This document shows, one piece after another, positions 1-6,074 of a stretch of DNA of 7,653 nucleotides. This DNA comes from JAZDMK01 sp043800975. Lineage in GTDB: Bacteria > Bacteroidota > Bacteroidia > Bacteroidales > JAHJDW01. Numbering within the stretch: the first letter of the stretch is position 1; the number at the start of each line of letters is the position of its first letter. The notes under the pieces are model-generated. The model searched no databases. It was not told the DNA's origin and worked only from the letters and a program-made list of their open reading frames with translations. Location of the stretch: the NCBI GenBank assembly GCA_043800975.1, contig JAZDMK010000241.1, positions 1 to 7,653 on the forward strand, in the 5' to 3' direction. The position numbers were made by a program, and so were the translations under genes.

Positions 1-304
1 AAGCAACATGAATATTGGTTCCCTGCAATTCTTTCTTTGCGATGGCTACTAATGTCGGATAAACGCATACAGCTGCCACATTCGGAAGGTTTTTTTCCTG
101 ATAACTTTTTGCCTTAATACAAAGTGCTTTCACTTTTTCAGTGTTATCAGAACCTTCCAGTGTTGTTAAATCTAACATGGATAATGCAGTCTTCAGAGCT
201 GCCGGACGATCCTTTTTATATTCACTTCTAGCAAGAATTTCTGCAATAATTTTTTCGATCACTTCCTGATCGATTTCCTGTATGTTTGAAAAATGTTCGT
301 TCAT
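1..304 (-). CDS. deoC: Deoxyribose-phosphate aldolase (class I DERA), N-terminal 101 residues; 3' end lies outside the window
   Basis: DeoC cleaves 2-deoxy-D-ribose 5-phosphate to glyceraldehyde 3-phosphate and acetaldehyde in cytosolic deoxynucleoside catabolism. Translating the complement from the ATG at 304 gives an open frame to the window edge. Residues from about 43 read MLDLTTLEGSDNTEKVKALC and then VAAVCVYPTLVAIAKK. This closely matches, from memory, the start of E. coli DeoC ([20 protein letters not shown] and AAICIYP). Cys80 corresponds to E. coli Cys47 near the active site; the Schiff-base lysine would lie beyond the window. About 20-25 extra N-terminal residues precede the conserved block, as in some Bacteroidota DeoC proteins (recollection). 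An A-rich AAAAAGGAAATTT stretch lies just before the ATG. The gene starts 52 nt after the MBOAT stop on the same strand, so read-through from the operon is possible, but its function is unrelated to the upstream genes. Confidence 0.9.
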   Translation of the reverse strand, partial: MNEHFSNIQEIDQEVIEKIIAEILARSEYKKDRPAALKTALSMLDLTTLEGSDNTEKVKALCIKAKSYQEKNLPNVAAVCVYPTLVAIAKKELQGTNIHVA

Positions 305-356
305 AAATTTCCTTTTTGTAAAGATACCTTTTTCTGAAATTCAATTTACATCCCGC

Positions 357-1853
357 TTAGTATACAATATAAATGAAAGGCATTGCCTCGCTGTTATAGA
401 GCTGATAAAGCAACACAAATAGTATTGCCAATAATACTGCTTTCAGAATCCAGTGCGTGGATCTGAATACCCGAAGACCGAAATCATAAAATTTAATCGG
501 CAGATATTGCAGGAATAATGCAACAGCCATCACAATAAACGGCCACGAATAAATTTCCAACCACTGCGGCATTAATGAAAAATCAAGATCATTTAACATC
601 ATACTATATACGACCTGTGCCTTTTCAAGGCTAAATGATTTCAATAATACGGAAGTGAAAACCAAAAAATGAAATGTAATAAAGATGCTGATAAACTTAT
701 ACAAAAATCCTGGCGTGAACTTTTTAATCCTTGTTCTCAAAGGAGATGAAATCGTATCCCATGCAATGGCCGTTCCGTGAAGCAGTCCCCAGATTACAAA
801 GGTAATTGCAGCACCATGCCACAATCCGGAAATAAAGAAAGTTATAAAAACAGCCAGCAATATTCCGGGTTTCTTCAACCTTCGCCAAGTAAAAGCAAGC
901 GGCTGATACACATATTCGCTTAACCAGTTGTATAAGGTGATATGCCAGCGACGCCAGAATTCAGTGATGTTTCCGGCAAGAAAAGGCTTGTTAAAATTAG
1001 GTTCGACTACAAATCCCATCAGCAAAGCAAGACCAATTACTATATCGGTATACCCTGAAAAATCGAAGAACAGCTGAAGCAGGGAAGCATAAGATGCCAT
1101 CAATGCATCAACTCCTGTAAAATATTGTGGCGATTCAAATACCCGATCAGCAAGGTTTGCAGCAATAAAATCGGCAACAGCAATCTTTTTAATCAGGCCT
1201 AAGGCGATCAGAAAAAAACCTTTGCTCATCCGCTCTCTGTCGATTACTACTGCTCCCGCAATCTGAGGTAACAAATCACGCGCTTTTGAAATCGGACCTG
1301 AAAGAATATTCGGGAAAAAAGAAACGTACAACAAATACCGGAACCAGTTTTTCTCTGGTGTATCAATCATTTCCCTATGCAAATCGATTGTATACGTTAA
1401 TGTTTTAAAAACAAAATAAGAAATACCCAGCGGTTGAATAATGTCAAGCAAAACAGGCTGAATGCCCGGACTTGTAATTCCTGTCCATGTTTCAATTAAA
1501 AAATTTGTGTATTTAAAATAAAATAATGCTCCCAGATTTGCCACCAAAGAAATCATTAACATCAATCCTTTTACGCCAGGCTTTTTGGTCCGGTGCATCA
1601 ATAAGCCAACAAGAAAATCAATGGAGGCAATTCCGATCAGAAGGATAACAAAAAAGCCGCTTATCTTATAATAAAAATAAAGGCTAAACAGCAGCAACCA
1701 AACGTTTCGGAAAGAACGGTTTTTAAAACCTATTGCATAAATCAGATAGAAAAATGCAAACAAAACAAAAAATGTAACGGATTGAAATACCAACGGACTA
1801 TCAGGCTGATACAGCAAAGCGTTTAAAAAATCGTTCAGTGAAAAGTTCATCAT
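357..1853 (-). CDS. MBOAT-family membrane O-acyltransferase (DltB/AlgI/PatA type) ending in a predicted acyl-shuttle hexapeptide
   Basis: This is a polytopic inner-membrane acyltransferase of 498 residues, the usual DltB/AlgI size, with roughly 10-12 hydrophobic segments. Family signatures seen are PLGISYFVFKTLTY (141-154), FFPNILSGPI (179-188), the FFDFSGYTDIVIG stretch (262-274), PNFNKPF then FWRRWHITL (285-307, His304) and ISGLWHGAA (341-349). His346 in WHG is the invariant catalytic histidine of the family. The role expected from the family is to take an acyl group from a cytosolic thioester, here presumably the carrier protein of this operon, and pass it to the outer face. The protein ends in PFIYIVY. 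The last six residues fit the FxYxx(F/Y) tyrosine shuttle motif known to be fused to MBOATs in several systems, making Tyr495 the candidate acyl acceptor. It is the last gene of the operon, 3 nt after the LysM gene. Two adjacent ATGs (1853 and 1850) could both serve as start. Confidence 0.95.
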   Translation of the reverse strand: MMNFSLNDFLNALLYQPDSPLVFQSVTFFVLFAFFYLIYAIGFKNRSFRNVWLLLFSLYFYYKISGFFVILLIGIASIDFLVGLLMHRTKKPGVKGLMLMISLVANLGALFYFKYTNFLIETWTGITSPGIQPVLLDIIQPLGISYFVFKTLTYTIDLHREMIDTPEKNWFRYLLYVSFFPNILSGPISKARDLLPQIAGAVVIDRERMSKGFFLIALGLIKKIAVADFIAANLADRVFESPQYFTGVDALMASYASLLQLFFDFSGYTDIVIGLALLMGFVVEPNFNKPFLAGNITEFWRRWHITLYNWLSEYVYQPLAFTWRRLKKPGILLAVFITFFISGLWHGAAITFVIWGLLHGTAIAWDTISSPLRTRIKKFTPGFLYKFISIFITFHFLVFTSVLLKSFSLEKAQVVYSMMLNDLDFSLMPQWLEIYSWPFIVMAVALFLQYLPIKFYDFGLRVFRSTHWILKAVLLAILFVLLYQLYNSEAMPFIYIVY

Positions 1854-1856
1854 TTT

Positions 1857-3677
1857 TTACTGGGGTATTATTAATTTTGTTCCAGGTTGTAAATTTTCTG
1901 AATGCATACCGTTTTGCTTTTTAATTTTCTCAACGGTTGTTCCATATTTTTTTGCAATACTCCAAAGCGTTTCTCCACTTTTAACTACATGTGTTGTTTT
2001 CTTAGAAGATATTGTTTGATTCTGATTTGTGTTCGTATTTGTTTTCTGATTCGTCTTGTTTATACCCGTTGATACACCTCCATGGCCACGTCGTTTATAA
2101 ATCAAAAGTGATTCTCCAACCACAATGAAATCTGATTTCATGTGGTTCCAGTTTTTAATTTCCTGAACAGACACACCAAATTTTGAAGCAATCTTGCCCA
2201 GATTATCTCCGGCTTGAACTTTATAATAAATCGCATTGCCCTTACTATTGGGGCTTTCATTCGACACAATTGTTTCGTTTTTATACGTGTCTATTTTATC
2301 AGTTTTAAATGCTGGATCATTTCTATCGTAGTACGTATTCTTGTGCAGAAACACTTTTCCATATCCGGCTGTATCAAGTTTGTCGCGGTAAACCAGCAAA
2401 CTATCGGGATGGTTTTTTAAATAAAGTAAGTAGGAATTCATCAATGCATTTGCATACAATTCGCCTTTCACCTTGTACCCTTTCACACTCAGATGACAGC
2501 GATCTCGCTGGGATAGGCCCTTGGCATACCACTTCATCATGGATCTATCTCCACCTGAAACATTAAAGAAATCGTAAAAAACAAGGTTGAATTTTTTTGC
2601 AACTACGCGTGACAACAGAGAAAATTTATAGCAATTTATACAATTGGCCCGGCGGAAAATAATGTTTTGAGAGTTGGGTAGGACTATTACGGCGTTGGGG
2701 CAAGCATCACGAACCATCCCTATTATTTTAGTAACGTATGAAAACAACTGATTCTCATTAAATGTTCCACGGAAATAATCGTTCAAACCCAGATCCAGAA
2801 CAACCATGTCGGGCTTCAACACTTTCAGATGATCCGGCATCAGATTCTGCATCAGAATACTTCGAAAACCTGCTCCGTTTATTCCAACACTGTTGTATAA
2901 AATGCCTTTGTTCTCAACACTTTCTATCATCAAACCATAACATTCAAAATATTTCTGAATCGTGTCGGTTTCATTCACAAAAACTTTAATCGAATCGCTG
3001 CTTTTGGGAGCAATAAATTCAACCCAGGGAATTCCATCATTTTTACTGCAGTCAAGAAATATCGGTGTATCCGATCCACCGGCATATACCTTCAGGTTAA
3101 AACTTTCAGGGCCTTTGTGACAAAATATTCGGAACTTTCTGAAATCACTTTTTATGTAATTGTAAGAACTACGAAAGTGAATAGAAAAGCCGGCTGTACT
3201 GTCTTTGGTAAATACAGAGATTCCGCTAATTCCCAGATTTAATTTGGGTTTAATTTCTACGTTTCTGGAATTTATCCATTCTCCAAAACTACCCGTTACA
3301 TAATCATAAGCCGGGTGTGTCCCTCCGGACCGATACGGAAAAACCATTCCCCTGCCGCCATGGCCGAATACACCTTGTAATATTTCCCGGGTTTCTCCTG
3401 TATTAAAATCACTCTGCACATGAGAATCACCAATATGTAAAACAGTAATTTTCTCTTTGTCTACATTAGCCAGTTTTTTAAAAAACGGTGCTATCGCAGA
3501 AACATCATACCACTCAAAAAAGTTTTTATCGTACTGAACAAAATCATAATAATCGGTATACCTGATTTTACTATGAATGTATGCTGTATCAGCCGTATTA
3601 ATGATCGACTGCGCATGCACATTCACAGAAATCCATGAACATAAAAAACAAATTACTATTTTATAAAAACTTCGCAT
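1857..3677 (-). CDS. Secreted SGNH/GDSL hydrolase or acyltransferase with an inserted beta-rich domain and two C-terminal LysM domains
   Basis: A 606-residue exported protein. Residues 1-22 form a signal peptide (Arg/Lys N-terminus, hydrophobic core, VHA cleavage site before Gln23). The SGNH blocks are all present: HIGDS with nucleophile Ser85, GING with Gly268, GLND with Asn299, and DRCH with Asp392 and His395. The 214 residues between Ser85 and Asn299 are far more than in a minimal SGNH enzyme; about 115-255 look beta-rich and probably form an inserted domain. LysM repeats follow at 484-527 (YYKVQAGDNLGKIASKFGV) and 563-605 (HVVKSGETLWSIAKKYGT), separated by a Lys/Gly then Thr/Asn/Gln-rich linker. 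LysM binds N-acetylglucosamine-containing glycans, so the enzyme is probably held at peptidoglycan in the periplasm. It starts 6 nt after the upstream SGNH gene, a divergent paralogue. From context it may be the final transferase, or an esterase acting on the same acyl ester; sequence alone does not decide. No gene name recognised. Confidence 0.93.
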   Translation of the reverse strand: MRSFYKIVICFLCSWISVNVHAQSIINTADTAYIHSKIRYTDYYDFVQYDKNFFEWYDVSAIAPFFKKLANVDKEKITVLHIGDSHVQSDFNTGETREILQGVFGHGGRGMVFPYRSGGTHPAYDYVTGSFGEWINSRNVEIKPKLNLGISGISVFTKDSTAGFSIHFRSSYNYIKSDFRKFRIFCHKGPESFNLKVYAGGSDTPIFLDCSKNDGIPWVEFIAPKSSDSIKVFVNETDTIQKYFECYGLMIESVENKGILYNSVGINGAGFRSILMQNLMPDHLKVLKPDMVVLDLGLNDYFRGTFNENQLFSYVTKIIGMVRDACPNAVIVLPNSQNIIFRRANCINCYKFSLLSRVVAKKFNLVFYDFFNVSGGDRSMMKWYAKGLSQRDRCHLSVKGYKVKGELYANALMNSYLLYLKNHPDSLLVYRDKLDTAGYGKVFLHKNTYYDRNDPAFKTDKIDTYKNETIVSNESPNSKGNAIYYKVQAGDNLGKIASKFGVSVQEIKNWNHMKSDFIVVGESLLIYKRRGHGGVSTGINKTNQKTNTNTNQNQTISSKKTTHVVKSGETLWSIAKKYGTTVEKIKKQNGMHSENLQPGTKLIIPQ

Positions 3678-3683
3678 TTGCGC

Positions 3684-5144
3684 TTATAAATTTTTCATTT
3701 TATCACGAAATTTATATTTCTCATATTCGCCGATCAGAGCCTTGAATAAAGCACTTCCAACCAATTCACGACCCTTATCGGAATAATGTCCGTCGTGGGA
3801 TGCCAAACCTTTTTTGCTCCATGCAAGCACAGAACTTTCGCCACCCATCAGTTCGTACAAATCAAAAAAAGCACAGCCATTGGCAATCGCGACTTTTTTT
3901 TGTACATCGCGAATCCTGGATACCATCGGATAGGATTCAAATCCTCCACTTCCCACCTGCCTTGCAACATCGTTCACACCAATAACCAAAACAGATCCGC
4001 TGGGATTCGCATCCCTGAAATGTTTGTACAAGTTGTTGTATGATTTTTCAATATAACTCAGCGTGCCTTCATTTTTTACATAGGGTGTTACGTTGCCGCC
4101 AAACTGAAGAACAATCAATCGCATGTTTAAAGTATTGATTTGTTTTTCAAGAAAAACTCTTCCAACCGACATCAGGCCATCACCGGAATGGCCACGCAGA
4201 CCGAAGTTATCAAACTGAATGCCCGAAAGCGGATCGAAACTCATTCCATAAATTTCGGGGCTGGGTCCTGAAAAACAAAAACGAACTGAAGATGGGTTCG
4301 ATTTCAAGTCAAGCTTTTTTACATTAAATCCATCCGCTTTATTCAAGTCAGCTTCAGCAATCAGTTCGTCATTTTTAGAATTAAAAACCTGCACATGACA
4401 AGGCTCATCCGCACCACCATACCAGATAGAGGCGGTACTGTATGCACGGAAAAGTTTTAAATACACAGATGCATTGGTAGAATATACAATGGAAGTATCA
4501 TTCGCTTTTCTTACAGTATCATGCTTAACAACCGATGTTGCAAATGAATAATGAAAAGATACACCTCCTAAACAATACAATCCTTTTTCAGAACGATCTT
4601 TAAATACTGTATTTCTTTTCCAGTTCTGGCTCGTTGTGCGAGCATAGCTGACCGGTGATGTAATATCGTCTATAGGAACAAATCCAACTCCGTTTCCTTT
4701 AAATTCATTCTGAAAAAATATACGCAACAAGCTGGTAAGTCTGTCGCCTTCAATTTGCGAATCCCCAAAGTGACCCACACGAACCAGCGATGAATCGCAT
4801 CTTTCCAACGCCCTGAAAAAATTATCGAGCGCCTTTCCTTCACCAACAGCAGGGTTGATCAGATGCGGACTCTGAACAAACAAAGCACCTCCGATGGCAG
4901 TCGATAAAATCAGGCGGTGTTCATTAATTCCATATGCCTGCTTCTCCAGTGAATTAATAATGCTGTCAACTTTTTCTGAATTGGCTTTAATTTTAAAATC
5001 CAACAATTCACTCGAGGACATAAACCGTAGTGATAGTCCTTCTCCGTTCGTACCACCCATCTCAATATCCGGTGCGTAAAAAGAAATTCCCAGCAAAAGG
5101 ATTCCTGTCAGTAAAATGACACCCAGCACTTCGAATCTTTTCAT
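3684..5144 (-). CDS. Membrane-anchored SGNH-like protein, DltD-like candidate extracytoplasmic transferase with an altered catalytic Asp/His motif
   Basis: A 486-residue protein with one N-terminal transmembrane segment (about 5-23) and no clear cleavage site, so the rest probably faces the periplasm, as in DltD. SGNH blocks visible: GHFGDSQ with Ser129, NFGLRG with Gly318, and QFGGN with Asn351 (the usual Asp after Asn is Val352). Block V reads ASHDGHYSDKG (448-458). His453 fits the catalytic histidine, but the residue three before it is His450, with Asp451 one place later than in canonical DxxH. About 155-305 form an insertion comparable to that in the next gene; both proteins share the order HxGDS, GxGFVP or GMVFPY, YGM/YGL, GI-plus-GxxG, so they are diverged tandem paralogues. 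Its ATG overlaps the stop of the carrier-protein gene (ATGA), implying coupled translation. By position it is the DltD equivalent that would receive acyl groups from the MBOAT. The altered motif may mean changed or lost hydrolysis. SGNH assignment is firm, the role inferred. Confidence 0.85.
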   Translation of the reverse strand: MKRFEVLGVILLTGILLLGISFYAPDIEMGGTNGEGLSLRFMSSSELLDFKIKANSEKVDSIINSLEKQAYGINEHRLILSTAIGGALFVQSPHLINPAVGEGKALDNFFRALERCDSSLVRVGHFGDSQIEGDRLTSLLRIFFQNEFKGNGVGFVPIDDITSPVSYARTTSQNWKRNTVFKDRSEKGLYCLGGVSFHYSFATSVVKHDTVRKANDTSIVYSTNASVYLKLFRAYSTASIWYGGADEPCHVQVFNSKNDELIAEADLNKADGFNVKKLDLKSNPSSVRFCFSGPSPEIYGMSFDPLSGIQFDNFGLRGHSGDGLMSVGRVFLEKQINTLNMRLIVLQFGGNVTPYVKNEGTLSYIEKSYNNLYKHFRDANPSGSVLVIGVNDVARQVGSGGFESYPMVSRIRDVQKKVAIANGCAFFDLYELMGGESSVLAWSKKGLASHDGHYSDKGRELVGSALFKALIGEYEKYKFRDKMKNL

Positions 5145-5386
5145 TTCTGTTCTTCTGTTTTCAGTTTTACCATTGTAAGCAGATCACCCACATTATTCAT
5201 TTTAATGAGTTCTTTCAGTTTAAAACGAATACCAAAAGTTTCCTCCACTTTTGCAATCATCGCTAAGTGTGTTATGCTATCCCACTTTTCAACATCTTTG
5301 GCTGTAAGGGCTTCATGAATTTCAAGCGCAGGGGCTTCAAATACTTTTTGAAAAATTGTTTGAACCTTTGATTTTATTTCTTCCAT
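5141..5386 (-). CDS. Acyl/peptidyl carrier protein
   Basis: An 81-residue cytosolic carrier protein of standard length. It has the four-helix carrier pattern and the phosphopantetheine attachment motif WDSITHL (35-41), with Ser37 as the site modified by a phosphopantetheinyl transferase; no such enzyme is in the window, so a housekeeping one must act. Downstream, VEETFGIRFKLKEL and the closing VGDLLTMV match the helix II-III region of discrete carrier proteins. It is more like the free-standing carriers of secondary-metabolite or surface-glycan loci than like textbook DltC (LLDSFGTVELL). It is expected to be loaded by the adenylation enzyme of the operon and to donate the thioester to the MBOAT, the job DltC does in D-alanylation. 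It begins 13 nt after the GNAT gene and overlaps the start of the anchored SGNH gene by 4 nt. It is clearly not the fatty-acid AcpP by context, though sequence alone cannot exclude carrying a non-amino-acid acyl group. Confidence 0.92.
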   Translation of the reverse strand: MEEIKSKVQTIFQKVFEAPALEIHEALTAKDVEKWDSITHLAMIAKVEETFGIRFKLKELIKMNNVGDLLTMVKLKTEEQK

Positions 5387-5399
5387 ATTGATTGGTAAT

Positions 5400-6074
5400 T
5401 TAAATCAGTAATTTTTGAATATCACATTGCATTAATCGCATTCCTAAAGAAGGATAATATTTCAGAACATCCGGATGATTGCATATTTTGCTTTGTTTCT
5501 CAACGAACCCCAGCTTTTCGTATGCTCGCGCTGCTGCATCATTGCCAAGATACAACATGAGTTCTACGATTTTCAATTCAGGAAATTCTGCAATTTTTCT
5601 TTTTGCCTGGTCGTAAATCAGCATCGAAGCATATCCTTTTCCACGATAATCGGGATGCGTGTAAACGGCTTCAATTTGTAATGTTCCTTCGGTTCTTTGA
5701 AGAACCATTTCGTCGGTAATTACTTTTATTGAAGATGCTGCATCAATATTTTTCTGTGGAATGTATTCACGAAACAAACCTGATCGTATCATCCAGGATG
5801 GAGCGTCATAGGCGCCCTCCACCCAACTGCTGACAGCCGCAACAGGAATATTATTTATTTCAGCAATTAAAAAATGAACCGGTGATAATTCAGTTCCCTC
5901 CAATTCTTCATCCAGCATTTGTAAAAGAATTGCATGAAATGCTTCCTTACTTACATCAAAAATCTGTGTGTAACTCGAGTGTGCTCCGTTACTCTGATCC
6001 GCCGACAGAATGCAGTCTGCAAGAAAATAAAAATCTTTTTTTTCCGCTTGCCGGATCAGCACATTTTCACTCAT
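5400..6074 (-). CDS. GNAT-family N-acetyltransferase
   Basis: A 224-residue soluble protein of the GCN5-related acetyltransferase superfamily, which moves acyl groups from acyl-CoA to amines. The acetyl-CoA-binding motif A is clear: IEAVYTHPDYRGKGYASMLI (134-153), with RGKGYA (144-149) fitting the Q/RxxGxG/A pyrophosphate loop. Motif B follows as LYLGNDAAARAYEKLGFV (174-191). The N-terminal part (about 1-130), which would form the acceptor pocket, is longer than in minimal GNATs and I do not recognise its substrate class. The start ATG overlaps the stop of the adenylation gene (ATGA at 6071-6074), and the carrier gene follows after 13 nt, so the enzyme is embedded between the two activating components. 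Context suggests it acts on the same small molecule, for example N-acetylating the activated amino acid or a precursor, but this is inference. Standard dltABCD operons have no GNAT. It could instead modify another amine or a protein. Confidence 0.9.
   Translation of the reverse strand: MSENVLIRQAEKKDFYFLADCILSADQSNGAHSSYTQIFDVSKEAFHAILLQMLDEELEGTELSPVHFLIAEINNIPVAAVSSWVEGAYDAPSWMIRSGLFREYIPQKNIDAASSIKVITDEMVLQRTEGTLQIEAVYTHPDYRGKGYASMLIYDQAKRKIAEFPELKIVELMLYLGNDAAARAYEKLGFVEKQSKICNHPDVLKYYPSLGMRLMQCDIQKLLI

Noticed and set aside
319..344. Possible deoC promoter: TATCTTTA (326-319) with TTG (344-342) on the minus strand
   Set aside because: The -7 element lacks the final G of TAnnTTTG and the spacer is only 15 nt, below the 17-23 nt consensus. 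It is too weak to list as a feature, although deoC may well have its own start in this gap.
2214..2989. Plus-strand open frames of 68-85 codons opposite the LysM-SGNH gene
   Set aside because: Short, antisense to a strongly supported gene, with no recognisable motif or signal.
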